A stretch of DNA of 64,000 nt from Pseudomonas batumici (GCF_000820515.1 NZ_JXDG01000042.1:1-64000), one strand, 5' to 3'; shown: positions 43,686 through 52,763, counted from the stretch's first letter. Translations and numbers: made by a program. The notes: generated from the sequence alone by a model not told the origin.

Positions 43686-44381
43686 ATGCGCGTCCACGTT
43701 TTGCAACATGCTTCGTTCGAAGGCCTGGGAAACATCGAAACCTGGCTTCAGGAACACGACGCCCAGATCACTTACACCCGTTTCTATGAGTCCGCCGAAC
43801 TTCCGGCATTGACGGGGATTGATCTGGTCATCGCACTGGGCGGCTCGATGAGCGTGAATGACGAATCCGAATTACCGTGGTTGATCCCTGAGAAACGCTT
43901 TATCGCCCAGGCCATCGACAGTGGTGTTGCCGTCCTCGGTATCTGCCTGGGCGCACAGCTCATTGCGGCGGCGAAAGGGAGCCGTGTGTATCCGGCGTCC
44001 GAGAAAGAAATTGGCTGGTTTCCCATTTCAGCAACCACTCACTCAGCCGGCAGGTTCAACTTCCCGGCGACGATCGAGGTCTTGCACTGGCATGGCGAGA
44101 CCTTCGATCTGCCTCAGGGCGCCCTCCACCTGGCGAGCAGCGAGGCCTGCAAGAACCAGGCATTTCAGTTGGGCCATTGCGTGATCGGCCTGCAGTTCCA
44201 TATGGAAATGACACGGGCCAGCGTTGACGCAATGTTGAAGCATTGCGCCAGCGACCTGGTTGAACAGCGATACGTACAATCGCAAGAGGTGATTCGTGCC
44301 GCATCGGACGAGTGCTATGCGGCGACGAAACAGGTGATGAGCGACGTCCTTGCGTACATCACGCAGCATCGAGACCGTTGA
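43686..44381 (+). CDS. Class I glutamine amidotransferase-domain protein
   Basis: A 231-residue GATase1 protein. The nucleophile is in LGICLGAQLIA (Cys about 87) and the His-Glu pair in GLQFHMEM (about 175-177); a GGSMSVND loop is also present. Such stand-alone proteins (GuaA-like) often hydrolyse gamma-glutamyl compounds. GGGAG 6 nt upstream of the ATG. It is third in the likely operon; the 89-bp gap before it may hold a separate promoter. Confidence 0.85.
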   Translation: MRVHVLQHASFEGLGNIETWLQEHDAQITYTRFYESAELPALTGIDLVIALGGSMSVNDESELPWLIPEKRFIAQAIDSGVAVLGICLGAQLIAAAKGSRVYPASEKEIGWFPISATTHSAGRFNFPATIEVLHWHGETFDLPQGALHLASSEACKNQAFQLGHCVIGLQFHMEMTRASVDAMLKHCASDLVEQRYVQSQEVIRAASDECYAATKQVMSDVLAYITQHRDR

Positions 44382-44412
44382 AAAAACGATGCGCCGCTAT
44401 CACGCCCGACAC

Positions 44413-45288
44413 TCAGGAACGCACCACCGAGCCCGAGACCGGTAGCTGGTCCAGCAGCTTGAGCCCGGTGGTTTTCACGAACGTCTCATAGTCCATCGGT
44501 TTCTCGATGCGGGTTTCTGTATTGGGCAGCACGTAGGCCCAGGCCCGTTTCGACGATGCGTCGTACACCAGCTTGAACAGGCGCGTGGGGACCCAGACCT
44601 GGTCGTCGCCGATGGTGGTGTGGCCCTCGTCAAAGATCGGGCCGGTAAAGACGAACACATTGCCCTCGGCGCGCATCGCGAACTTTCTGACGTCGGCCTC
44701 GACCTTGCTCCAGATCTTGCGGTTATTGGTCGGGTCCTGCGGCACCATGTTCGACAGCGCGAAGGACTGGGCCATGGCGTTCGAATTCGGGGCATCCGCC
44801 GCCGGGGCCTGATGGCCGCGATCCATGGCCGGATGCTGAGCCCGGTAGTCGCTCAGCTCGGCTCGCGCGCCCTTGGGAATACGCGGGTCCGGGTAGAACT
44901 GATTGGTACGCTCCTCCCCCTTGGCATCCTGTAGCTGCGCCGCGCTCAGGCGCTCCACCACCACCAACGGGGTCTTGCTGGTTTGCGAGTACAGCACCGC
45001 AAAGCTGTCGGAACACAGCGCCATGGGTTTCATCGTGGCCGGCACACTGGCGGTGCTGATCGGCCGGGCGCCCGGGAACAGGTCTGCACAGCCGTCAAAG
45101 GAGGCCTGCTGCTGTTTGCTTGAATAGAGATCAATCGCTGCGCTCTGGCTGATCGAGCCCGAACGGTGTCCTTGTTTCTCGTGCTGGCTGGGGTGATCGA
45201 TGAGGTCCAGCAGGTTGCGCGCTTGCGCCGCGCCGGTCGAGAACAACACAAGGGCCGACAGCCCCACTGCGATATTGCGTAGGTTCAT
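44413..45288 (-). CDS. Exported DNA/RNA non-specific endonuclease
   Basis: A 291-residue protein of the NUC1/EndA-type betabeta-alpha-metal nucleases. It has a signal peptide (cleavage near AAQA, residue 22), then DRGHQAPAAD with the catalytic His, and SNMVPQDPTNNRKIW with the metal-binding Asn. It degrades extracellular or periplasmic DNA and RNA. The ATG at 45288 precedes the signal peptide; a longer frame is not needed. It is separated by a hairpin from the upstream DUF4123 operon, so it may not be part of that T6SS-like unit. Confidence 0.85.
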   Translation of the reverse strand: MNLRNIAVGLSALVLFSTGAAQARNLLDLIDHPSQHEKQGHRSGSISQSAAIDLYSSKQQQASFDGCADLFPGARPISTASVPATMKPMALCSDSFAVLYSQTSKTPLVVVERLSAAQLQDAKGEERTNQFYPDPRIPKGARAELSDYRAQHPAMDRGHQAPAADAPNSNAMAQSFALSNMVPQDPTNNRKIWSKVEADVRKFAMRAEGNVFVFTGPIFDEGHTTIGDDQVWVPTRLFKLVYDASSKRAWAYVLPNTETRIEKPMDYETFVKTTGLKLLDQLPVSGSVVRS

Positions 45289-45329
45289 GCTTGAATTCTT
45301 CGGATTGGAGTACGGGGATGCAGATGACA

Positions 45330-45350
45330 AAGCCCTCTAGATGAGGGCTT
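45330..45350 (-). terminator. Hairpin between the DUF4123 operon and the endonuclease
   Basis: AAGCCCTC, loop TAGAT, GAGGGCTT. On the minus strand it is followed by TGTCATC; the U-run is poor. Confidence 0.5.
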
Positions 45351-45424
45351 GGAGGGGCGTTTTACGCGTTATGAGCGGAAATTGCCAGAAGCGCTTGAGT
45401 CGATGCTGGCGGCATCGCGGCCTG

Positions 45425-45985
45425 TCAGGCCGACACGATCCGCAGGCTGCGATCCTCCAGGTCGAAGATGTTCCATCGCTCACCTTCGTCCAGCTCGACC
45501 AGCAGGCGGTTCAATGGCCCGAGGAATTTCGTGAACTCCTCATCGGTGCAGGTGGGCAGGAAGACCGACAAGACCCGTGGATCGTAATAACGAAACATGA
45601 GCAGCTTTTTATCTTCGGTCCGGACACGGAGGAACTTCTTCAGATGCAAGCGTATGGCGGGCATCGGCAATGCCGCAGGGGCAAAAATGAAGATCCCCCA
45701 GGCGCGCCCCCAGCCTCGCTCAAGCAGCTCCCGGGTGGCCGGAGACTTGGGCATGAGCTGTACCAGGTACGGGGCTGCCGCCTCAAGACTCGGGGTCATC
45801 TGACCCGAATACAGGCACGAGAACCTGAGTTCGCCGGATCGAAGCCACTGTACGATCCCGGGATCACGCGCCCCGTCGAGTAACCAATAGACGCCATCAC
45901 CTGAAGCGTCATCGCCGTTCGGCCATAGCAGCATCATCAACCGCTCGAGTGTGGTCGGATTCATCCTGTCGCCGTCGCTGTTCAA
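45425..45985 (-). CDS. DUF4123-domain protein (T6SS effector adaptor-like)
   Basis: A 186-residue protein with the DUF4123 pattern (VYWLLDGARDPGIVQWL, then SPATRELLERGWGRAWGIFIFAP, LKKFLRVRTEDKKLLMFRYYDPRVLSVFLP). DUF4123 proteins (Tap/TEC) load specific effectors onto VgrG in type VI secretion. Its ATG overlaps the stop of the upstream gene by 4 bp, so it and that gene are coupled. No vgrG or PAAR gene lies near, so if functional it is an orphan adaptor unit serving a VgrG encoded elsewhere. Confidence 0.8.
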   Translation of the reverse strand: MNSDGDRMNPTTLERLMMLLWPNGDDASGDGVYWLLDGARDPGIVQWLRSGELRFSCLYSGQMTPSLEAAAPYLVQLMPKSPATRELLERGWGRAWGIFIFAPAALPMPAIRLHLKKFLRVRTEDKKLLMFRYYDPRVLSVFLPTCTDEEFTKFLGPLNRLLVELDEGERWNIFDLEDRSLRIVSA

Positions 45986-46569
45986 GACTCGGCCTTATTG
46001 AGTTCACATATTTCACAAAAAGGCGTCCCGCTCTTGGCGGCTTCCACCAGTGTCGCGGCCTGATTATCCTGTACGGCATTGATACTTTTCTGGTGCTCGG
46101 ATTCGGCTTGGACGGCGGCTGCCGGAGCAGGTGCGGACGTGTCAGTGTCTACACTGGGCTTTTTCGGCAGGCGACGAGTCGGGGGCCTTGCTCTCGGCGT
46201 ATCAATCCGAGGCATTGCGTCCGGCGCCGGCACTCTTGTACGCACCATCGGTACGTATTTATAAACGTAGGCACACAACTGCCCATTCTGGAGTTGACTG
46301 GACAGTTGTCTCAGGACCTCCTCATCAGGTAGGCGGTAGTCATGAGAAAGCTGGCTGGAGAGCAAGGAGCGCAAGCGGTGCATCTCCCCGGCCCCCTGAA
46401 AATATCGGCGAACAAAACGTTCCACCTGCCACGTCTCATGCAGGTCCATCTTGACCGCTGGCTGGTCATAGGTTCTGTTACCCGTCCTCGTATCGAACGG
46501 CTCATGAACAAATCCGGCCCTGTCGCCCACTTCGATGCGGTCTGATCCATCAAAAAAACATAACCGCAT
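45982..46569 (-). CDS. Unknown protein coupled to DUF4123 adaptor (candidate T6SS component)
   Basis: A 195-residue protein not recognised. The N-half is mixed (MRLCFFDGSDRIEVGDRAG), the middle is Pro/Arg-rich (TPRARPPTRRLPKKP, low complexity) and the C-terminus ends with a CEIC motif and NKAES. No signal peptide or TM segment. It is upstream of the DUF4123 gene with an ATGA overlap, and the two form an operon. A similar Thr-Pro-Phe-Cys-Glu-x-Cys ending recurs, from memory, in Pseudomonas T6SS proteins. It may be an effector, an effector fragment or a VgrG-linked partner. Start is weakly supported. Confidence 0.6.
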   Translation of the reverse strand: MRLCFFDGSDRIEVGDRAGFVHEPFDTRTGNRTYDQPAVKMDLHETWQVERFVRRYFQGAGEMHRLRSLLSSQLSHDYRLPDEEVLRQLSSQLQNGQLCAYVYKYVPMVRTRVPAPDAMPRIDTPRARPPTRRLPKKPSVDTDTSAPAPAAAVQAESEHQKSINAVQDNQAATLVEAAKSGTPFCEICELNKAES

Positions 46570-46689
46570 AGGCTACCGGCCCTCGAACGCAATGATACGA
46601 GAGTCAGTTGTAGCACAGGCCGCCTGGGGAAGCGTGAGGATGGCACGCATGACGCTGCCCCTGGCGCTTCGTTATGGAACTGGACGCCA

Positions 46690-47160
46690 TCAGGCAGGAT
46701 CCGTTACCGGGACAGCCAGCCCGACCTTCACATTGCTCATCGAGACCAATGTCTTGAAGCGCTTGACGTTATTGCTCTGGAAAAACAGTGTCCGGGTCAG
46801 CTCGGTGTATTGCTCCATGTTCCTGACCGCCAGGATCAGGACGAAATCGCACTCGCCGGCGACGTAGTAGCACTGCTGGACCTGCGGGCAGGCCAGGAAG
46901 GTACGCTTCATCGCATCCAGCAGGTCCAGGCGCTCATTTTCCACCTCCACCTCGGCGATGACCGTCAGCCCGTAGCCCAGGCGCACCGGGTCCACCAGCG
47001 CGACGGTCTGGCGGACCAGGCCGTCCTCCTTCAGTTTTTTCAACCGGCGATTCACGGCGGCGGACGACAGGTTTACCCGCGCGCCGAGGTCCTGCTGGGA
47101 GGTGGTGGCGTCCTGCTGGATGGCTTCGAGCAGGGCTAAATCGAAATGATCAAGGCTCAT
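46690..47160 (-). CDS. Lrp/AsnC-family transcriptional regulator
   Basis: A 156-residue Lrp/AsnC protein: winged helix (about 1-50, DATTSQQDLGARVNLSSAAVNRRL) and a RAM ligand-binding domain (about 65-150). These bind amino acids and control their catabolic genes. The start at 47160 gives the family N-terminus MSLDHFDLALLEAIQ. It is divergent from the N-carbamoyl-type hydrolase and ammonia-lyase genes, which it probably induces with their substrate. Confidence 0.88.
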   Translation of the reverse strand: MSLDHFDLALLEAIQQDATTSQQDLGARVNLSSAAVNRRLKKLKEDGLVRQTVALVDPVRLGYGLTVIAEVEVENERLDLLDAMKRTFLACPQVQQCYYVAGECDFVLILAVRNMEQYTELTRTLFFQSNNVKRFKTLVSMSNVKVGLAVPVTDPA

Positions 47161-47336
47161 GGGTGTGGGTTCTTCAATGGGCAAGCGCAAGTGGCGCTGA
47201 AAACGGAATAAAAATTCATTCGGCAGCCGAAAATCAAGAAATAAGTGCGCTGCGTTGCAATAAGATTTACCCAGCAACCATGATCCACCCACGAACCTGT
47301 CGGGCCTTCAGCCGCCCGTAGCGCCCGGAGAATCCT

Positions 47337-48593
47337 ATGAGCCCCTTTCCCGATCTTCGCCTGAACGGTGCGATTCTCCTTCAGCAGATCCGAGCCCTCG
47401 GCGAACTGGGGGCTGACCCCTTGAACGGCGGCCGCACCCGCATTGCACTGACCGATGCGGAAAAGTCCGGGCGCGACCAACTCGTGGCCTGGATGAAAGA
47501 GCTGGACCTGGAGATCCAGGTCGATCGTATCGGCAACATTTTCGGCACGCTCCGCGCTGTTGACGACCAGGGCGAACCAGCCCCGCTGATGATCGGCTCG
47601 CACATCGATACAGTGACCAATGCGGGTGCATTGGACGGTTGCTATGGCGTGTTGGCCGGCCTGGCCGTGGTCCGGGCATTTCGTCAGGCCCGTGTGCTGC
47701 CAGCGCGGCCCATTACCATCGGCGCCTTTACCAATGAAGAAGGTGTTCGCTATCAGCCGGACATGATGGGCTCACTGGTCTACGCCGGGGGACTGTCGGT
47801 CGAAGCGGCCTTGGCCACCATCGGCACGGACGGCACGCGCCTCGCCGACGAGCTGGAGCGCATCGGCTACGCCGGCGATCTGGAGCCGGGCTCCATTGTT
47901 CCCCACGAATACCTGGAACTGCATATCGAGCAAGGGCCGATCCTGGAAGCCGAGAACACCTTGATCGGCGTGGTGGAGAACCTCCAGGGGATCTCCTGGC
48001 AACGGGTGATCGTGCAAGGCAACGCCAACCACGCGGGCACCACCCCTACCCGCTTGCGTCATGACGCCGGCTATGTGGCCAGCGCGGTGGTTGCCGAGTT
48101 GCGCAAGATCGCCAACGACTCGGACGCAACCACCCTGGCCACGGTCGGCTGCATGAGTTTCGAGCCGAATGTAATCAACGTCATACCGCGCAAGGCCAGC
48201 TTCACCGTGGACCTGCGCGATCCCGATGACGCGCGGCTGGCGAACGCTGAAGCGCGGCTGTCCCGGTTCCTTGCCGAGATCTCGGAGGCCGAAGGCGTGC
48301 ACATCGACACGACGCAACTGGTACGCTTCCAACCGGTGATCTTCGATGCCGGCCTGGCCGACGAAATCGAGGCATCGGCCCGACGCTTCGGGCTCAGCCA
48401 CAAGCGCATGACCTCGGGTGCCGGGCATGACGCGCAGATGATCGCGCGGATTGCGCCGGCGGCGATGATCTTCGTACCCAGCCGGGGCGGCATCAGCCAC
48501 AACCCGCGCGAACACACCGATGACGACGCGTTGATCAAGGGCGCCGAGGTGCTCCTCGATGTGGTGGTCCGCCGCCTGAACAGCCACCCGTAA
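47337..48593 (+). CDS. M20/M40-type Zn-dependent amidohydrolase (AllC/carbamoylase-like)
   Basis: A 418-residue hydrolase of the N-carbamoyl-L-amino acid hydrolase/allantoate amidohydrolase group. Metal ligands are visible: MIGSHIDTV (His and Asp), TNEEGVR (Glu) and LELHIEQGPILE (His/Glu), plus SGAGHDAQMIA near the C-terminus. The di-metal centre hydrolyses carbamoyl or ureido groups. It is 73 bp before the diaminopropionate ammonia-lyase gene in the same direction, so its product may feed that enzyme (inference). Confidence 0.88.
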   Translation: MSPFPDLRLNGAILLQQIRALGELGADPLNGGRTRIALTDAEKSGRDQLVAWMKELDLEIQVDRIGNIFGTLRAVDDQGEPAPLMIGSHIDTVTNAGALDGCYGVLAGLAVVRAFRQARVLPARPITIGAFTNEEGVRYQPDMMGSLVYAGGLSVEAALATIGTDGTRLADELERIGYAGDLEPGSIVPHEYLELHIEQGPILEAENTLIGVVENLQGISWQRVIVQGNANHAGTTPTRLRHDAGYVASAVVAELRKIANDSDATTLATVGCMSFEPNVINVIPRKASFTVDLRDPDDARLANAEARLSRFLAEISEAEGVHIDTTQLVRFQPVIFDAGLADEIEASARRFGLSHKRMTSGAGHDAQMIARIAPAAMIFVPSRGGISHNPREHTDDDALIKGAEVLLDVVVRRLNSHP

Positions 48594-48665
48594 TTCCCCA
48601 TTCAAACTACCCGCTACCGGTGAAGACCGGTGGTGATGGCCCTGCCTTGCCCGAAGGAGTCAGTG

Positions 48666-49892
48666 ATGTTGCTCGCCAATCCCAACGCAAAACGTGAGAC
48701 CTACCCCGATGCCCTGAAACGCATCCTGAGTGTCGAGAAGGCCGCTGAGAGTCGCGCCTGGCTGTCCCAGTGGTCGCGGCTGAATCGCGGCGCCACGCCC
48801 CTGCACTCACTCCCCGATCTGGCCACGGAACTGGGGGTCGCGGAGATTCGGCTCAAGGATGAATCGCAACGTTCGCAGTTGGGCAGTTTCAAGGTGCTGG
48901 GTGCACCGATTGCCCTGCTGCGTCTTATCCTGCGCCAGTTCCCGGACCAGGGCTTCGAACCTCAGGGGTTGCTGGCGGGGCAACACCATCCGGTGTTGCG
49001 CGATTTCACGGTCGTCAGTGCCACTGACGGCAACCATGGCCGTGCCTTGGCGGCAGCGGCGCAGAGTGTCGGTTGTCGCTGCGTCATCGTCCTCCATGCC
49101 AACGTCAGCCTCGAGCGTGAGCAGGCGATTGCCGCCTACGGTGCCGAGATCGTTCGCATCCGTGGCAACTACGACGGGTCGGTGACAGAGGCCGCCGCGC
49201 TCGCGCAAAGCAACGGATGGTGGGTGGTTTCCGACACGTCCTATGAGGGTTACGAAGAGATTCCCCGCGACGTGATGCAGGGTTACGGCACGATCGCCGC
49301 CGAAATCGTCGAAGCGCTCCCCCTGCGCCGGAGCGGCGGCGGCGCGTTCACCCATGTGTTCCTGCAAGGCGGGGTGGGCGGTCTGGCGGCCGGCATCGTC
49401 AGCTATCTCTGGGAGCTGCAGGGCGAGCAGCGCCCGACCTTCATCGTCGTCGAACCGGAGCAAGCGGACTGCTTGTATCAGAGTGCGCTGGCCGGAACAG
49501 CCGCGAAGACCACGGGCTCGGTGGACTCGGTCATGGCCGGACTCGCCTGTGGCGAAACTTCTCCCCTGGCCTGGAAGTTCCTGCAACCCAGCATCGACTT
49601 CTTCATGACCCTCCATGACGACGAAGCGGTGAGTGCCATGCGTCGCCTCGCGGCGGGCAGCCGGCGCGATATTCCGGTGGAAGCCGGCGAGTCAGCCGTT
49701 GCCGGGCTGGCAGGACTGATACGGCTTGCCGCAGCGCCGAGCCTTGCCGCTGAGGTCGGCATCGACGCCCAGTCGCGCATCCTGCTGATCAGCACCGAAG
49801 GTGCTACGGCGCCGGGCCTCTATGCCAAGCTGGTGGGAGAGTCCGATGCGTCGGTTCGGGCTCGCCAGCAGGCTTGGCTGGCGAGCGTTTGA
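48666..49892 (+). CDS. dpaL: Diaminopropionate ammonia-lyase
   Basis: A 408-residue fold-type II PLP enzyme of the YgeX/DpaL group: PLP Lys in QLGSFKVLGA (about residue 76), the SATDGNHGRALA substrate loop, and the phosphate cup QGGVGGLAAG. It converts 2,3-diaminopropionate to pyruvate and two ammonia. AAGGAG upstream fixes the ATG at 48666. It is the second gene after the amidohydrolase, with an Lrp gene opposite. Confidence 0.85.
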   Translation: MLLANPNAKRETYPDALKRILSVEKAAESRAWLSQWSRLNRGATPLHSLPDLATELGVAEIRLKDESQRSQLGSFKVLGAPIALLRLILRQFPDQGFEPQGLLAGQHHPVLRDFTVVSATDGNHGRALAAAAQSVGCRCVIVLHANVSLEREQAIAAYGAEIVRIRGNYDGSVTEAAALAQSNGWWVVSDTSYEGYEEIPRDVMQGYGTIAAEIVEALPLRRSGGGAFTHVFLQGGVGGLAAGIVSYLWELQGEQRPTFIVVEPEQADCLYQSALAGTAAKTTGSVDSVMAGLACGETSPLAWKFLQPSIDFFMTLHDDEAVSAMRRLAAGSRRDIPVEAGESAVAGLAGLIRLAAAPSLAAEVGIDAQSRILLISTEGATAPGLYAKLVGESDASVRARQQAWLASV

Positions 49893-49918
49893 ATGGCGTC
49901 GACCCGAGACTTATCCGT

Positions 49919-51484
49919 TCAAGCCGTGGCATCAAGATAATTGGAAATAACGGTCCGATTCCTGCCGTTGGTTTTTGCGACGTACAGTGCTTTGTCAGCG
50001 ATATCGATCAGGTCCTCGGGCGTGTCGGATTTCGAGCCGGATAAAGTACTGATACCAATGCTGACGGTGACGACGTTGGCCGGCGACTCGCTATGTTCCA
50101 TTGAACTTTTCTCCAATTCAGTTCGAATTTTCTCAGCGATAATAAATGCCCCCACATAGTCGGTATTCGAGAGGACGATGGCAAACTCCTCCCCTCCGTA
50201 CCGGGCAGCCAGGTCGCCTTCCCGGGTTATATTTCTCTTGATGATGGTGCTTACCGACCTCAAGCATTCATCGCCCTGTACATGACCGTAATGATCGTTG
50301 TATTTCTTGAAAAGATCGACATCGATCATGATCAGCGCAACATCATCGGATCTTCGCCTGGCCTTGTTTATTTCAGCATGGATAAACAAGTCGAATTTAC
50401 GGCGATTGGGCAGTCCTGTCAGTCCATCTTCAAGCGCCATTTGCCCGAGTTCCTTGTTGGCCTCGATATAAATTTCTTCAGAACGCTGCAATTCTTTTTG
50501 TGCGTGAATTTGCAGGCTCATCAGCTTGATCAGTCGATAGCCCAGGAAACTCAGTGTGAGCAGCAATACCGATGAGATGAGAAAGCTCGCAAAGGATTCG
50601 CTGCGCCAGTCCGCCAGGATCTCGTTTCTATCAAAGGCCGCGATGATCACCAGGGGGTAGCCATTGACACGTTGAAAGCTGATGACCCGCTCGGCATGGT
50701 CAATAAATGATCGAATAGTGGCGGTGCCCGAACTGACCCCGGGCTTCAACAAGGCGAATACCTCTCCCGTTGAAATATCAGTACCGATATCAGCGTCGTG
50801 AAAGGGTTTGCGCACGACGATATGCCCGGTCGAAGAGGTTAGGTTGATAATGCCATTTTCCCCCATGTCGATACCGTCGTAGAGGCTGAGAAAATACTTG
50901 AGATAGATCGTGGCGATGGTCACGCCCGCAAAACTGCCGTCAGGATGATTGAGTCGGCGCGAGATGCTGATGATCCATTCGTTTGTCGAACGGCTGAGTA
51001 TGGAGGGGCCAATATAGGGCTCTAGACTGGCATGGTCGCGATGGTAGGTAAAATAGTCGCGATCCGAGTTATTGGCGCCGGGGGGAACTTTACCGTTCGA
51101 GTTGAATAACCGGAGCCCCTGCTCATCATAAATAGAAAAACCATGTACCTGCGGCAGGCTTTTTTGTTGGTTTTTCAGTACATCCCCCAATCGCTTCAGG
51201 GTCTCCGGCCCCGTGCCTTCGATTCCCACCTGCCCCTGGATCCCCAGTATCACGGTGTCGGCTTGAGCGAAGGTCGCCGCTATATTGGATGACAACGCCT
51301 TGGAAAGGTTTGACATCTCGATTTCTTTGTCATGCAGGTGATACTGCAAGGAGTTGAACACCCCCCAGATACTGATGCCTATCAGTGAGATACACACCGC
51401 GGCCACAAAGAGCACCACATGGCCAATCTTGAGCTTGGCATCCGCCCACTCGGCCTTGAGAAACGAGGTCGCTGCAGTGATCAT
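49919..51484 (-). CDS. Membrane diguanylate cyclase with dCache sensor
   Basis: A 521-residue protein: TM helix (about 22-45), a periplasmic Cache-type sensor (about 46-300, with the DRDYF motif), a second TM (about 303-325), coiled linker and a GGDEF domain. Active-site GGEEF at 430-434 and the allosteric I-site RxxD (R421-D424, five residues before the signature) are intact. It should synthesise c-di-GMP from two GTP and be product-inhibited. It is monocistronic and its composition is AT-richer than the flanking genes. Confidence 0.9.
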   Translation of the reverse strand: MITAATSFLKAEWADAKLKIGHVVLFVAAVCISLIGISIWGVFNSLQYHLHDKEIEMSNLSKALSSNIAATFAQADTVILGIQGQVGIEGTGPETLKRLGDVLKNQQKSLPQVHGFSIYDEQGLRLFNSNGKVPPGANNSDRDYFTYHRDHASLEPYIGPSILSRSTNEWIISISRRLNHPDGSFAGVTIATIYLKYFLSLYDGIDMGENGIINLTSSTGHIVVRKPFHDADIGTDISTGEVFALLKPGVSSGTATIRSFIDHAERVISFQRVNGYPLVIIAAFDRNEILADWRSESFASFLISSVLLLTLSFLGYRLIKLMSLQIHAQKELQRSEEIYIEANKELGQMALEDGLTGLPNRRKFDLFIHAEINKARRRSDDVALIMIDVDLFKKYNDHYGHVQGDECLRSVSTIIKRNITREGDLAARYGGEEFAIVLSNTDYVGAFIIAEKIRTELEKSSMEHSESPANVVTVSIGISTLSGSKSDTPEDLIDIADKALYVAKTNGRNRTVISNYLDATA

Positions 51485-51728
51485 GAAACCCTTCCCTGTG
51501 GTCGAAATGATGGCATGTAGCTTATGCGATTTTCACGCAGGCCTCACGTTTCTGACAATGATAGACACTCAACGGTACTGGTCACCCGGTTTGATCGGAC
51601 GGATGACCGAAATGTACGCCGCGGCAGCCGACCGGCTACCTGATTTCACGCTGACGGACGCCTGCCGCCTGGCCGGCGATCCGCTCTTGCCACGGAGCCT
51701 GAACACTCAGGGGGTAGAACACCACGAA

Positions 51729-52661
51729 TCAGCTTTCAACGATGGCACGGTAGTCATAGGCGGCGTAGCTGACTTCGCTTCCAAAGATGGCTGTTCGGAT
51801 CTCCGCTGCAGATTTGTATTTGTCGATCTCTGCAAGGTATGAAGTGAGGGATATATTGAGGGCCTTGGCTTTGGAGTTGGGTGCGAACGTGAATCCGAGA
51901 GCCGCTCTGACTTCGGCGTCAGTCGCCTTGACCCCTGTGGTACTGGCGGTCGAAAAGCCGGATGCCACAGCGGGAACCACAGGCTTGGTGGTCACCCACG
52001 AAGGAAGGCCGACCAACGAATAGCCGGCGGTCTTGAGCCCTATCAGTTCTCTGCCGAGTACACGGCAGCGCGCTGCGGCACCGTCCCACAGCAGGTCGTC
52101 GTCAACACTGGCCAGCGTGAGGTGAAAAATTTTCAGCTGGTGAACGGCGCCGAGAACCCAGGCGTCGTTAACGAAGGGCCACCAAAAGCCGTCATTCAGA
52201 ATACTGCCCTTGTAGAGTAACTCGCTTCCCTCGTTCGGCTTCACCAGGCTGTCGGTGCTTTTGCCCAATCTGACGCCCTCGGCAATAGCCGCGGTGTATT
52301 GCTTTTTCTGCTCGATCAAGGACTCCGTTACTACGTCCTCGGTAATGCTCACTTCGCCCACCTTCCATGGTCTGAGAGCCATCATGGTTTGAGTTCCGGC
52401 CGTAGTGCCGAAGTTTTTCAATATCGAAAGCTCGGAGCGGAGTTTGACATCGCCCAGCAGCATTTCCTTGAGCGTGCTGGAAGAGGCGTTGTGATAGACG
52501 CTCCAGCCGTTGGCGATAGCGTCTGCGATAACAGGGACATAGTTCTTTCCGGGTTTTCTTCTATCGGTATGGAGCTTGTGCCATGTCGGCAAGTCGTTCT
52601 GGATACGACCCCACTGGGCGTTGGCTTCCGTCTTGAATGCTTGTTCAGTGTAAATCGCCAT
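51729..52661 (-). CDS. Unrecognised 310-residue protein next to the T6SS cluster
   Basis: No known domain. Length 310, no signal peptide or membrane segment; mixed alpha/beta composition with a Lys-rich N-terminus and a Ser/Ala/Thr-rich middle (about 225-250). It is leftward, 102 bp downstream of ppkA and in the same direction, but its base composition is AT-richer than the T6SS genes, suggesting separate acquisition. A weak ribosome site (AGGG) lies upstream of the ATG at 52661. A type VI effector is possible from position only. No adjacent immunity gene was seen. Confidence 0.65.
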   Translation of the reverse strand: MAIYTEQAFKTEANAQWGRIQNDLPTWHKLHTDRRKPGKNYVPVIADAIANGWSVYHNASSSTLKEMLLGDVKLRSELSILKNFGTTAGTQTMMALRPWKVGEVSITEDVVTESLIEQKKQYTAAIAEGVRLGKSTDSLVKPNEGSELLYKGSILNDGFWWPFVNDAWVLGAVHQLKIFHLTLASVDDDLLWDGAAARCRVLGRELIGLKTAGYSLVGLPSWVTTKPVVPAVASGFSTASTTGVKATDAEVRAALGFTFAPNSKAKALNISLTSYLAEIDKYKSAAEIRTAIFGSEVSYAAYDYRAIVES

Positions 52662-52763
52662 CTTCAGACACCCTTTAGAGTCGTAGTCCAGTTGATGAGA
52701 ATAGCCACCACCTTTAAATCACGCATCAACCTCATTCGATAGTCTATAAAGCGTCAAGCAAAA

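Noticed and set aside
44413-45288. Endonuclease as effector of the DUF4123 unit
   Set aside because: It has a Sec signal peptide and is separated from the DUF4123 gene by a hairpin, so it reads better as an independently exported nuclease.
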